A stretch of DNA of 43,086 bases from contig NZ_FMXE01000038.1 of the NCBI RefSeq assembly GCF_900103735.1, forward strand, positions 1 through 43,086. The letters are read 5' to 3'. The notes below the pieces were generated by a model. That model had not been told where the DNA came from and did not search any database. It was given only the letters and a program-made list of their open reading frames with translations. The stretch is from Algoriphagus alkaliphilus (GTDB lineage: Bacteria > Bacteroidota > Bacteroidia > Cytophagales > Cyclobacteriaceae). Made by a program: the position numbers and the translations under genes. Shown one piece after another: positions 18,742 to 28,055 of this stretch (position 1 is the stretch's first letter; each line of letters begins with the position of its first letter).

Positions 18742-18773
18742 AAAAAAAAAGAGGGTTAAAACCCTCTTTTTAA
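18742..18773 (-). terminator. Terminator after the SusCD operon
   Basis: AAAAGAGGGTT (18747-18757) pairs with AACCCTCTTTT (18760-18770), a perfect 11-bp stem with a 2-nt centre (a larger loop in practice). On the minus strand it is followed by a T run, so it ends the susC-susD-lipoprotein transcript before the subtilase. Confidence 0.85.
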
Positions 18774-18790
18774 TTTAATATAATTTAAGA

Positions 18791-19642
18791 TTAAGGCCTC
18801 TTGGTCAGTTCTACTGTACCACCATCGCCATAAGTATTTTTCCACGTAATCAGGATTTTACCATCTGCAGGTGTGCTTGTTCCGGTTATGGTAAACGGAT
18901 CATTGTATCTGTCTCTATTGGTAGAAGCACCGATCAGAACATTACATCTGTCAGTAAAAGTACCTGTAGGAGCAGTATCTTGATAAAAACCTGGGTACAT
19001 GCCAAATGACATATCACTCATGGTATAAACTCCTGTGGCAGTAGAGGTCAGTGAAATGGTCGGGAAAGCTGCGATGGTGAAATTGGTTGCTGTCTGGCGA
19101 ACTCCTCCAGAACCGTCACCTAAATTCAATACTCTCCAAAGCACAGTGTAAGACCCAACCAGGTTTGATGGACAAATCACGCGAATTCTGTAAGTCAGTG
19201 ACTTATAATTGACACTTACCTTTGCTCCATTTGCAGAAGTAATATTCAAAACCAAGTTTGGAGTCTCAGTTGGTTGAATATTTCCGGTTAATACAGTTAC
19301 TGGCAATTGTGCAATCACTTGTCCTGCCGGGATAGTCACTGTTTTGCTAGCTAAAGTATAATGTACACCTTGTACAGCAGTAGAGGCAGGATCCGCTTCG
19401 ACAGTCACCGTAACAGGAGTTGATTGTGCTGCTCCTACAAGATTAATTTGAAGGTTAGCCTGATCAGTCTGTGTTGCATTCAGTCTGACAAAGTTTTGAG
19501 TCACACCATTTGGTAGTGTAGAGGCATCAAATTCTACTTCTGATCCGTCCCAAACTTTATCGAAATCCGACTCTTCCATACAGGAGACTAAAGTCCCCAT
19601 CATGAACAAGAGTATGATCGAATATAATTTATTTATTTTCAT
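18791..19642 (-). CDS. Outer-membrane lipoprotein of the SusCD operon (DUF1735/DUF4843-like)
   Basis: A 283-residue lipoprotein; the lipobox LVSC places the acylated cysteine at residue 21 (MEES follows). Residues about 45-135 form a beta-sandwich with the VTIPAGQVIAQLPVTVL pattern typical of DUF1735/DUF4843/Calx-beta-like modules that accompany SusD proteins. The C-terminal half is a second beta-rich domain (GSYTVLWRVLNLGDG). It is 21 bp downstream of susD. Such third-position lipoproteins are usually surface-exposed ligand-binding or scaffold proteins; the ligand is unknown. The exact domain name is uncertain. Confidence 0.8.
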   Translation of the reverse strand: MKINKLYSIILLFMMGTLVSCMEESDFDKVWDGSEVEFDASTLPNGVTQNFVRLNATQTDQANLQINLVGAAQSTPVTVTVEADPASTAVQGVHYTLASKTVTIPAGQVIAQLPVTVLTGNIQPTETPNLVLNITSANGAKVSVNYKSLTYRIRVICPSNLVGSYTVLWRVLNLGDGSGGVRQTATNFTIAAFPTISLTSTATGVYTMSDMSFGMYPGFYQDTAPTGTFTDRCNVLIGASTNRDRYNDPFTITGTSTPADGKILITWKNTYGDGGTVELTKRP

Positions 19643-19663
19643 GTGTTTCTAAATTAAAGGCTC

Positions 19664-21115
19664 TTAATAACCAGGATTTTGTTCTAGCTTATCATTCAAC
19701 TGAAGTTCGTCAAGAGGCAAATTACTCAATACTCTGTAATCAGCATAAGGAACAGTAGGTAGGTTTCTGTGCTTACGGATATCCAATCCGTTTCTTTTCA
19801 AATCAAAGAAACGATGACCTTCCATAGCAAATTCCACTCTTCTTTCCTGAAGAATTCTTTCAAACAGCGCATTTCCTGTAAGATCTGTAGCAACCGGAGC
19901 TAAATTACGCTTACTTCTCAGTGCATTCACGTCAGCTCTGGCACCTGCAAAATTATCGGTTTTGAATCTGGCTTCTGCTCTGATAAGGTAAAGTTCGGAG
20001 GCCCTCAGGATCGGAAGATTTTCAAGGAACTGACCTTTAGCTCCTCTCCACTTGTTAGAGCTGTAAACCGGGCCATTGAAACCCGCACGGGTAGTAGCTG
20101 TCCAAGTCTGCAAACGAATATCACCCGGCTCAATTGAATTGATCAATTGAATAGAAGCACTAAGGATAAACTGAGCACCTGGAGTTGAATTGGAAGTCAA
20201 TGAACTTACTGAGTTGTTGACTCCATCTACAGTTGACCAGTCTACTTGTCTGATTTCCACTTCGAAAAGCGATTCCGGATTTGGGAAAGTATTGAATGAA
20301 CTTACGTAGTTTGCACTTGTGACCAAACCTGTTCCGTCATTGGTTAAACCAGCCGTAGCCATTGCTTCAGTTGCCAAGACTTCAGCCCGATCATTTCTAC
20401 CCCAATAGAGATAAACTCTAGCAAGTAATGCCTGAGCAGCACCTTTAGAAGCTCTGTAAACATTTGGTGAGCCTAAGTTAGCAGTAGGAAGGAGAGAGAT
20501 AGCCTGAAGTAAATCAGCCTCCACTTGGGTATATACTTCCACATTGGTATTTCTTGCTCTCAAATCTGCATCAGAAAATCCCAAAGTAGGAGTTGTACGG
20601 ATGATGGTGGACTTATTCCAGCCATTTACTTCTCTACCCGGCTCATATCCGTAGACTCGAGCCAAATCAAAGTGGTGTAATGCCCGCATGAAATATGCTT
20701 CACCTTTAATTCTATTTCGGAGTACTTCGTCAGTACCGGTTGCCTTGTCCACACCCCCAATAATAATATTCGCATCGTTGATAGCTCCAAAAGCACTGTA
20801 GGTTGTTGGAGTACCCCATATATTGATTCCTGCTCTATCGGCGTTAACCTCTTCTTGAATGTATCGACCGGTATTCGCAATAACCAATACGTTATCAGCA
20901 AGTACTTCCGGTGCAATCATCATGGTTTGACCGTAATAACTAAAATTCCTTGTACGGCCATACATGTTCAACGCAAGTCCATTGTATCCTGCCAAATCAA
21001 CAAATACAGTAGCCGGAGTCAAACTTTGTCTTGGCGATACATCCAATTGATCCGCACATGAGGAAGCTATCAAAGCACCTCCCATTATCATTATTTTTAA
21101 AAGATTTTTCATCAT
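19664..21115 (-). CDS. RagB/SusD family nutrient-uptake lipoprotein
   Basis: A 483-residue SusD homologue. The lipoprotein signal peptide ends in ASSC with acylated Cys, then DVSPRQSLTPATVF, a typical mature start. TPR-like helices include EAYFMRALHHFDLARVYG, and the C-terminal block ILQERRVEFAMEGHRFFDLKRNG is the SusD signature. It acts as the lid on the SusC channel, capturing ligand on the cell surface. It starts 10 bp after susC ends. No glycoside hydrolase or sulfatase sits beside it, so the substrate is open; a proteinaceous ligand is possible given the secreted protease downstream. Confidence 0.95.
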   Translation of the reverse strand: MMKNLLKIMIMGGALIASSCADQLDVSPRQSLTPATVFVDLAGYNGLALNMYGRTRNFSYYGQTMMIAPEVLADNVLVIANTGRYIQEEVNADRAGINIWGTPTTYSAFGAINDANIIIGGVDKATGTDEVLRNRIKGEAYFMRALHHFDLARVYGYEPGREVNGWNKSTIIRTTPTLGFSDADLRARNTNVEVYTQVEADLLQAISLLPTANLGSPNVYRASKGAAQALLARVYLYWGRNDRAEVLATEAMATAGLTNDGTGLVTSANYVSSFNTFPNPESLFEVEIRQVDWSTVDGVNNSVSSLTSNSTPGAQFILSASIQLINSIEPGDIRLQTWTATTRAGFNGPVYSSNKWRGAKGQFLENLPILRASELYLIRAEARFKTDNFAGARADVNALRSKRNLAPVATDLTGNALFERILQERRVEFAMEGHRFFDLKRNGLDIRKHRNLPTVPYADYRVLSNLPLDELQLNDKLEQNPGY

Positions 21116-21124
21116 GATTCTTAA

Positions 21125-24097
21125 TTAGAAACTAAGACTTACGCCCGCGGTAATTTGCTGAGAATTTGGAAACGCAGCAAAAGTGTTGCCGATAGAATTT
21201 ACTTCCGGATCGATACCGTTATACTTGGTGAAAGTGGCCATATTCAATCCTTGAACAAATACATTAGCCTGGGAAACACCAATTCGCTGAGACACAACAG
21301 GCGGAATAGCGTAACTTAAGGTCACTTGCTTCAATCTAATGTAGCTACCATCACTTAACTGTCTCGTTGATGTAGCAGTGTAACTAGAGCCACCTGGTCT
21401 AGCGCCACTTTCCCAAGGCATAGGATTGCTCACTACATCACCCGGCTGCTTCCAGTAATTCAACTGATTAACCAATTGGTTGTTTGGCCCTGAACCTGTG
21501 GAAGCTAGATTGATTAGATCTGAATTGAAAGCCTTATTGCCAAATTGTCCCTGGAAGAAAACCTCAAGAGATAATCCGCCATAAGTGAATGTATTTGACA
21601 AGCCACCGTAGGAAGTTGGAAGAGCTGATCCCTGATATCTCACATCAGCATCGCGGATTGTGTAGGTGTATTCGTTGTTCTCGTTGAGATACATCGGACG
21701 GCCATTCGCCGGATTTACACCTGCATAGGGAGTAGTATAAAAAGGAAATAGTGGCTGACCTACTACGATCGTGTTTCCGATTCTTTCTTCACCACCAAAG
21801 AGTGATATAACTTCATTTTCAAGAACTGTCACGTTAAATGCAGTCGACCATTGAAACTTTCCAGCGTTAATATTAACTGTCTGAATATCAAAGTCTATAC
21901 CTTGGTTTCTTAATTCACCTGTATTTTGAGTGATTGATCCAAAGCCTGAATCGATTGGCAAAGGTGTATTAAACAAAAGGTTTGAAGAGTTCTTTCTCCA
22001 GAAATCAACCGTGGTGATTATACGACCATTGAACATCGTTGCATCAACTCCAATATTGAATGTTTCTGCCTCTTCCCAAGTCAACAAGTTATTTCCTAAT
22101 TGATTCAGTACCAAGGAAGGACTTCCACCATATTGACCTGCAGAAGCAACAAGAGTTTGAGAAGCAAAATTTGGAATCTCGGAGTTACCGGTCACACCAT
22201 AAGAAGCTCTTAATCTCAAATTATCCAGCCAGGTTGCGTTCTGCAGAAATTGCATCGAAGACAATCTCCAGCCTACAGAAACAGCTCCGAACGTACCAAA
22301 ACGAACATCAGAACCAAATCTGGAGTGACCGTCTCTTCTCAGCGTAAAGTCAGCTGTGTAAGTGTCTTTGTAGTCATACTTCGCCTGACCAAACACACCC
22401 AGTCTTTTGAACTGTGTAAATGAAGATCCTACAGCAAGCGGTGTGGCCGCATTGTTCAGATATCTTAGGATAGGATTAGCGAATCCCTGACCTTGAGCAA
22501 ATGTTAATTCACGGCTTTCAGTCTTGTATTCATAACCAAGGATACCACTTACAGTGTGCTTATCCGCAAACTTTTTGTTGAAATTAAAGTTATGGTTCGT
22601 ATTAAAGTTTACATTTCGACGATCTGTATTCGTTGAATTACCACCTGCAGCACGAAACGCAGCAATTGTAGATGGTCTGTTGTTCTCATCACGGTTATCC
22701 GCAAAATCCAAACCCGCAAATGATGTAAAGCTCAACCAAGGAGTAAACTGATAGTTCAACTGCATGTTGGATACAGTCTGAACTGTGTTAGCTAGTCTAA
22801 GTTCCTGAGTTGCACCCTGAACGATGTTGTAACCAAACAAGTGATCAGATGGATAGTCTCTGAATGTGCCGTCTTCGTTATATATCGGAACATTCGGTCT
22901 TGCAGTGAAACCTGCCTGAAACGGAGAATTAATAAAGTTACCTCTTTCAATCGCTCCATTTGATTTCTGATAGGCCAATGATAAAATTGTATTTATAGTC
23001 AACTTTTTATTTGGTCTGTGAGTCAAGTTCAGACGAGTAGTAGCTCTTTCATAATCCGACTTGATTACCTGAGAACCCTGATCCGTGTAAGAACCTGAAA
23101 GGAAGAAGGTAGTCTTATCGTCACCACCGGAAAGAGATATATCATAGACACTCAACCTATCATCTCCGAAAGTTGCATCAACCCAACTGTTGTTAGGAAG
23201 ATTTGGATCTTCTGGATTTCCATACACATTTGCAGCATTGATAGCTGGCCTTCCAGAATTCACAAAAGCATCACGCTTCAGTCCAGCAAGTTGCTGTGAA
23301 TTCATGACCTCATAAAGGCCAAGCGGTTTAACAACACCTGTCTGTGCGGACAATCTTACTTTTGTTGAGCCTTTAGTACCTCTTCTGGTCGTGATGATTA
23401 CCACCCCGTTAGCAGCCTGAGCACCGTAGATCGCACCAGCTGCAGCATCTTTCAACACTTCAATTGATTGAATGTCATTCGGGTTGATCGAAGCAAGCGC
23501 ATTCTGAGATCCTTGACCTGAAAGGCTTCCGCCAGGAACTTGAACACCGTCAATGATGTAAAGAGGATCATTTCCCGCGTTTACAGAACCCACGCCTCTG
23601 ATTCTCACGTTAAGTGCTCCACCTGGCTGGCCAGAAGTGGAAGTAACCTGTACACCTGCGATACGTCCTTGCATCGCACGATCAAAAGATTGCATTGGCA
23701 AATCTTGAAATACATCACCTTTTACAGATGATATTGCACCGGTAATCTCTCTTTTGGACTGGTCACCGTATGAAGTGACTACAAATTCCGAAAGAGCCCG
23801 AACATCAGGCTGCAAGGCAACATTGATGGTCATCTGATTCCCAATCGTCACCTCCCGTGTGGTTAAGCCCACGAAAGTGAAGACTAATACATTGCTTCCG
23901 GCAGGAACACTGATCGAATACTTACCATCCAAGTCGGTGGCAGTACCAATGGTTGTTCCTTTCACCAGAACTGTTGCTCCTGGTACACCCATATTATCCT
24001 CGACGGATGTTACGGTACCAGTGATCACACGATTCTGTGCAAACGCTTCAGCGCTTGCAAGGAAAAGCATGAGTCCTAGAAGTAAAACTTTCCTCAT
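21125..24097 (-). CDS. SusC/RagA family TonB-linked outer-membrane transporter
   Basis: A 990-residue TonB-dependent transporter. After the signal peptide (ending AFAQ) comes a carboxypeptidase-like regulatory domain (ITGTVTSVEDNMGVPGATVL, about 24-100), a TonB box candidate (ALSEFVVTSYG), the plug (RIRGVGSVNAGNDPLYIIDG) and a 22-strand barrel ending in ITAGVSLSF. No STN domain is present, so it is not expected to signal through a FecR/ECF pair, and none is nearby. It imports ligand caught by the SusD partner. Length is normal for the family, and the gene leads the operon behind a 650-bp upstream region. Confidence 0.95.
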   Translation of the reverse strand: MRKVLLLGLMLFLASAEAFAQNRVITGTVTSVEDNMGVPGATVLVKGTTIGTATDLDGKYSISVPAGSNVLVFTFVGLTTREVTIGNQMTINVALQPDVRALSEFVVTSYGDQSKREITGAISSVKGDVFQDLPMQSFDRAMQGRIAGVQVTSTSGQPGGALNVRIRGVGSVNAGNDPLYIIDGVQVPGGSLSGQGSQNALASINPNDIQSIEVLKDAAAGAIYGAQAANGVVIITTRRGTKGSTKVRLSAQTGVVKPLGLYEVMNSQQLAGLKRDAFVNSGRPAINAANVYGNPEDPNLPNNSWVDATFGDDRLSVYDISLSGGDDKTTFFLSGSYTDQGSQVIKSDYERATTRLNLTHRPNKKLTINTILSLAYQKSNGAIERGNFINSPFQAGFTARPNVPIYNEDGTFRDYPSDHLFGYNIVQGATQELRLANTVQTVSNMQLNYQFTPWLSFTSFAGLDFADNRDENNRPSTIAAFRAAGGNSTNTDRRNVNFNTNHNFNFNKKFADKHTVSGILGYEYKTESRELTFAQGQGFANPILRYLNNAATPLAVGSSFTQFKRLGVFGQAKYDYKDTYTADFTLRRDGHSRFGSDVRFGTFGAVSVGWRLSSMQFLQNATWLDNLRLRASYGVTGNSEIPNFASQTLVASAGQYGGSPSLVLNQLGNNLLTWEEAETFNIGVDATMFNGRIITTVDFWRKNSSNLLFNTPLPIDSGFGSITQNTGELRNQGIDFDIQTVNINAGKFQWSTAFNVTVLENEVISLFGGEERIGNTIVVGQPLFPFYTTPYAGVNPANGRPMYLNENNEYTYTIRDADVRYQGSALPTSYGGLSNTFTYGGLSLEVFFQGQFGNKAFNSDLINLASTGSGPNNQLVNQLNYWKQPGDVVSNPMPWESGARPGGSSYTATSTRQLSDGSYIRLKQVTLSYAIPPVVSQRIGVSQANVFVQGLNMATFTKYNGIDPEVNSIGNTFAAFPNSQQITAGVSLSF

Positions 24098-24744
24098 ATT
24101 TGGTTAGATTTTGGTTTAATAAACTCAATGATATTTCTAAATCTTGAATATCTCAAGCGAATTACCACAAAAGGCGGGTAAAAGTTTATAAACCAACTCG
24201 GACGAACTCGTTGTACAAATCGATTTTTTCAAAATTTAATTCCGAAAAAATAATTTTATTCAGATTAATCGAACTATTATTTTGAAAATACAATGTTAAC
24301 AAATATTAATTTGCAAAAAAAAAATTAACCTTCAGCGATAATACGAACAAAAACATCAGGATAGCTACATGAAAAATTACTAAAGTCCAATTTATTTGAC
24401 TTTGGTAAAGGCAATCTCAGCCTCATTGAAATTATAATGAGGCGTACAATTACATATTTTTTACATGGGTTTTAGAATTATATTTTATGTGTATCCGCAC
24501 TGATGCACGTGGACTAGATTTGGGGTATTTTGTATGCGGATACACGTCCACAGACGACTGTCAACAGTCCACAGCACATTCAATTGGAACTTAATTCTAC
24601 CTTTATTTGGGTACGTGCAGCTAACCGAATACACATATTATATTTTGTATTTAATGTATATACAAAAGACATATAAATAAAAAAATCAAACGATTACTAT
24701 TTACACATATCATTAGCCACTATCACAAAATTAAATTTTGAAAT
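24098..24744. other. Intergenic region upstream of susC
   Basis: This 647-bp gap has no supported gene. It is very AT-rich, with poly(A) tracts (24310-24330) and ACATATT/TATATAC runs, except for a GC-richer patch at 24485-24590 containing an 11-bp inverted repeat (separate entry) and CAGTC/TCCACAG words. The gap must hold the promoter of the susC operon, but I find no clean TAnnTTTG element. Confidence 0.6.
24489..24545. repeat. 11-bp inverted repeat upstream of susC
   Basis: GTGTATCCGCA (24489-24499) and TGCGGATACAC (24535-24545) are exact reverse complements 35 bp apart. Inside and beside them CACGTGGAC and CACGTCCAC add further symmetry. It may be a long hairpin, an operator or the remnant of a small element; it is about 390 bp upstream of the susC start. 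Confidence 0.65.
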
Positions 24745-26667
24745 TTACAGAACTTGGATAGTAATTCGTCGGTTTAGTGCTTGATTTTCTGGGCTTGTAT
24801 TTGGAACCAACGGCTCTTTGTCTCCTTTACCTTCGACTAGTACCCTGCCAGCATGAAGTCCTGCCATTACCAAGAACGTTTGAACACTCTTGGCCCGCTG
24901 CAAACTTAGGGTTTGATTGTAGGCCTGATTCCCAATGTTATCCGTATGGCCCGAAATCAAAATGTTAACATTTGGATTTTCCTGTAAGAATTTAAACAAT
25001 CGGTTCAGTGAAGTCATGGAGGCGGGCTTCAGATCAAACTTATCAAAATCAAAAAATACATTTTCGAAAACAAACTGTTCTCCTGAAGCAACAGGGATTA
25101 GCTCTATTTTCAAATCCTTAACATTTTGAATCTTGTCGCGCTCCACATTGTAGATCTTGGGCAAAAATCCTTTTTTCTCCACATATAATCCTGAAACAGC
25201 AGTCTCTGGATAAAGCATCATAAAATCCCCTGTTTTTCCATCTGATTGAAATTGATACAGGGTACTGTCATTTTTCAACGAGACCAAGGACAATGTGGCT
25301 TCAATCGGCTGACCCGTTTTGGAATTGAACACCTTACCCTCTGTCACTGTGAGATTCTCTCCCAAATATATCTCCTCCGGAAACTTAAACCTGTACAGCA
25401 AGGAGCGGTCGTTTTCCTCTTCTTCTTTGGTCAATTCCGTGTAGTAGGCATAATCCTTTTTCGCCGTAATAAAGAGCGCAACCTGATCCAAATGATCATT
25501 GATCGGAAGTCCTAGATTCTCCGGTTTTTGAAATTCACCGTTTTTGACTCTGGAAAGAAAAATATCCATCCCTCCGAATCCCTGGTGCCCATCAGAAGCA
25601 AAAAACAGGATTTCATTATTAAAAAACATGAATGGCGAAATCTCATCTTTTGGTGTATTGACTATGCTTCCCAGATTTTTTGCATCTGTCCAGGAGCCGT
25701 CATTTTGGCGGACAGTATACCAGATATCATTTCCACCATACCCACCGCGACGATTGGAGGAAAAAAACAAAACCCGCCCATCTGCAGAAAGCGAAGGCTG
25801 GGAATCCCAGGATCGGGAATTGACCTTAGCACCCATATTTGTGGGCCGTTGCCAAGCCCCGTTCACCTTATAAGCTATATAGAGATCACAACTCCCCTGA
25901 GAGTCCGGCGCATCACAAGAGGTGTATATAAGTATTTTCCCGTCAGCCGTGACCGTACAGGTCCCTTCGTTAAAAGCTGAATTAATCGTTTGAGCAATAC
26001 TTTGTGGCTTGGTCCAACTGCTGTCTCCATCGGCAAAGGCGGTAAAAATATCTTCCTTGTCAAAGTTTCCTGTCCCGTCCCGTTTGGTAAAGAGAATCTG
26101 CCCTCCGTCGGCTGTTAACACCGGAAAGTACTGTAGCTTAAATCCATTCAATGGTGAAGGAAGTATTTCTTTTTTAATTGAGCGGACGTCCCCGAGCTCG
26201 GTGCCCAAAAAATCCATCTGAACTTTCATCTGCGAATAGTAAATCGATCGCTTGAAGTTCTCATCAAACAGGGGGTCCACCTCCTGAAATTGCCGATACG
26301 CTTCTGTAAATTTACCCTGCTTGAGATATAGGTTAGAAAAAAGCCATCCGTAATCGGCGATATTTTTTGGTGTGGCATTTTTACCAGCCAATTTACCCTT
26401 TCCTTGTAAGGCTATTTTTTCCGCCTCCACCAATCGCCCTTGTGTGATCATCAACTGAGAAGCTTTAACATAGGCTTCCAAAAAAGACCCCTCCCGAGCT
26501 ATGGCAGCTTGATATTTGGCTATTGCCTGATCATATTGTCTGGAAATTGTCAAGGCCTCCCCTTCTTGATAAAGTTTAATTGCCCGACTGTCAACAATAG
26601 AATAGGTTTGAGCCTCTGAACGGAGGATCAAGAAAAATACAATCAGGAAAAGGAAAACAGGGCGCAT
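24745..26667 (-). CDS. OmpA-family envelope protein with TPR and PD40 propeller (PorE-like layout)
   Basis: A ~640-residue protein with a signal peptide (MRPVFLFLIVFFLILRSEAQ) and no lipobox. Residue numbers from the signal Met: TPR-like repeats about 25-150, a WD40/PD40 beta-propeller about 170-400 with repeated SSNRRGGYGGNDIWY-type blades, a carboxypeptidase-like regulatory domain about 430-515, and a C-terminal OmpA peptidoglycan-binding domain (FDFDKFDLKPAS, GHTDNIGNQAYN). This order equals PorE, which anchors the type IX system to peptidoglycan, though many paralogues exist. The frame is open to 26736, but the ATG at 26667 starts the signal peptide and avoids running into queE. It ends close to the susC upstream region. 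Confidence 0.9.
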   Translation of the reverse strand: MRPVFLFLIVFFLILRSEAQTYSIVDSRAIKLYQEGEALTISRQYDQAIAKYQAAIAREGSFLEAYVKASQLMITQGRLVEAEKIALQGKGKLAGKNATPKNIADYGWLFSNLYLKQGKFTEAYRQFQEVDPLFDENFKRSIYYSQMKVQMDFLGTELGDVRSIKKEILPSPLNGFKLQYFPVLTADGGQILFTKRDGTGNFDKEDIFTAFADGDSSWTKPQSIAQTINSAFNEGTCTVTADGKILIYTSCDAPDSQGSCDLYIAYKVNGAWQRPTNMGAKVNSRSWDSQPSLSADGRVLFFSSNRRGGYGGNDIWYTVRQNDGSWTDAKNLGSIVNTPKDEISPFMFFNNEILFFASDGHQGFGGMDIFLSRVKNGEFQKPENLGLPINDHLDQVALFITAKKDYAYYTELTKEEEENDRSLLYRFKFPEEIYLGENLTVTEGKVFNSKTGQPIEATLSLVSLKNDSTLYQFQSDGKTGDFMMLYPETAVSGLYVEKKGFLPKIYNVERDKIQNVKDLKIELIPVASGEQFVFENVFFDFDKFDLKPASMTSLNRLFKFLQENPNVNILISGHTDNIGNQAYNQTLSLQRAKSVQTFLVMAGLHAGRVLVEGKGDKEPLVPNTSPENQALNRRITIQVL

Positions 26668-26671
26668 GGAC

Positions 26672-27322
26672 TCAGGGTATGTCCATAAATTTATGAGTTT
26701 GCAGGGAAATATTCCATTTTGGGTGATTTTTAACAAAATCTATGATTTCGGCTGTAATCTTAACGGCCTTACTCCACTCAGGTTGTAGGCGCAGTTCACA
26801 GCTCTCATTCACTAGCCCTGCGTACTGTTCGGCAAACTCGTAATCGCTCTTGTTATAAATGACCACTTTCAGTTCGTCAGCCTCAGCAAAAATAGACGGA
26901 TGTGGTTTTTTGAATTTTTTGGGAGAAAAACAAACCCAGTCAAAATCTCCAGAGAAAGGATGCGCACCCGAAGTCTCGATATTGGTGGTAAAGCCATGTT
27001 CTTTCAAAAGCTTGGTTAGCGGATCCATGTTGTACATCAAAGGTTCGCCACCTGTGATCACCACCAGTCTTCCCGGAAAAGCCAAAGCATCCTCCACGAT
27101 TTTTTCGATGGACAAAACAGGCCACTTCGCTGCTTCCCAGCTTTCCTTTACATCGCACCAGACACAACCCACATCACAGCCTCCCAGCCGAATAAAATAT
27201 GCGGGGTGTCCGGTAAATCTGCCTTCTCCTTGGATGGTGTAGAAAGCCTCCATGATTGGAAGCTGCAGCCCTGCGGCTACGAGTTCTTGGGTAGTCTGGG
27301 CTACCAAATCGAGCGTGTTCAT
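26672..27322 (-). CDS. queE: 7-carboxy-7-deazaguanine synthase
   Basis: A radical SAM enzyme that converts 6-carboxytetrahydropterin to 7-carboxy-7-deazaguanine on the queuosine/preQ1 pathway. The Cx3Cx2C cluster site GGCDVGCVWCD (Cys at 49, 53, 56 from the chosen start) and the GGEPLMYN motif are intact, preceded by EAFYTIQGEGRFTG for substrate contact. The frame is open to 27367, but a perfect -7 promoter element overlaps that ATG, so translation most likely starts at the ATG at 27322 (MNTLDLVAQT), giving 216 residues. The gene ends 4 bp before the PorE-like gene starts, suggesting cotranscription. It supports the QueD call on the distant neighbour. Confidence 0.92.
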   Translation of the reverse strand: MNTLDLVAQTTQELVAAGLQLPIMEAFYTIQGEGRFTGHPAYFIRLGGCDVGCVWCDVKESWEAAKWPVLSIEKIVEDALAFPGRLVVITGGEPLMYNMDPLTKLLKEHGFTTNIETSGAHPFSGDFDWVCFSPKKFKKPHPSIFAEADELKVVIYNKSDYEFAEQYAGLVNESCELRLQPEWSKAVKITAEIIDFVKNHPKWNISLQTHKFMDIP

Positions 27323-27364
27323 GAATTTTTGGTAAAGCGGGAGATTCCACCGCTGAATGAATGG

Positions 27365-27372
27365 CAAAGGTA
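27365..27372 (-). promoter_or_regulatory. -7 promoter element of queE
   Basis: TACCTTTG on the minus strand matches TAnnTTTG and has the same sequence as the proximal rRNA element. It overlaps the first ATG of the queE frame (27367), excluding that as the start. No TTG was found at the -33 position. Confidence 0.55.
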
Positions 27373-27473
27373 GGGTTTAGGATTGGGAAATTGAAAAATT
27401 TAAAAATTGGAAAATTAACCGAGCGTCAACTTCCCAATTCCCGCGGCGAAAACTATATGTAGCCGGATCTTAA

Positions 27474-27668
27474 TCAACTCAAAAATTGAAAGATTTTCTT
27501 TTTGTTGAAATAAATCAATCCCAAAACTCCCAAAAATTTAAAAGCCATGGCTGCAATCAGGATATAATCCCCATTCGGGTTTCCATTGATTTTAAAATAT
27601 ATGCCAAGTATTGCTCCAAAGTAGCTCATTAAAATTAACTGAAGCATATTCTTATTTGATTTTGTCAT
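27474..27668 (-). CDS. Small membrane protein of unknown function
   Basis: A 64-residue protein with two predicted membrane helices (about 8-26 and 34-54) joined by a short polar loop (NGNPNGD), and a basic N-terminus (MTKSNKNM) and C-terminal KKK. I cannot name a family. The pattern of a two-helix hairpin with a glycine- and lysine-bearing loop is reminiscent of small GldL-like Bacteroidota proteins, but the similarity is weak. It sits alone on the minus strand between queE and a gap of word repeats. The ATG is preceded by an A/T-rich stretch typical of Bacteroidota translation starts. It could also be a chance frame. Confidence 0.5.
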   Translation of the reverse strand: MTKSNKNMLQLILMSYFGAILGIYFKINGNPNGDYILIAAMAFKFLGVLGLIYFNKKKIFQFLS

Positions 27669-28055
27669 TTGACTAGTTTTTAAATTATTAGTTTATCTCC
27701 TGAAGATATAAACAATTAATTGAAAAGCAGTTTTACAGAATTCTCATTTATAAAAATCCCCCTTGCCCCCTTTGATAAGAATTCTAATCACAATTGGCCA
27801 TCGAACTAAATCGGAAGTTACAGCGGAATGATTTGGAAAATGGTATCCTAAATATGCTTTGAGAGAGCTATAGTGGGCATTCCATTCATTCTGAATTTCG
27901 TAACAAAATTTCAGATTTCTGACTTCGGCTTTCTGCCTTTATTACCTACTTTTCACAAGTTACAAGTGGCCAGTTTTCAGACTTTAGACTTTCGCCTTCA
28001 CATTTTACTACTCACCCTTCACAACTTACAATTAGCGTTTTTCAGATTTCTCACT
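27669..28055. repeat. Intergenic word-repeat region
   Basis: This 387-bp gap has no supported gene. It contains the CCCCCTTGCCCCCTTTG run (about 27757-27774) and then quasi-repeats at 27900-28050, including TTTCAGATTTCT/CTCAC, ACTTTTCACAAG/TTACAA and CAGACTTTAGACTTTC. The open frame through it is low-complexity and F/L-rich and is rejected as a gene. The style matches gaps at 13551-13585, 13976-14017, 40198-40324 and 41423-41683. Confidence 0.6.
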
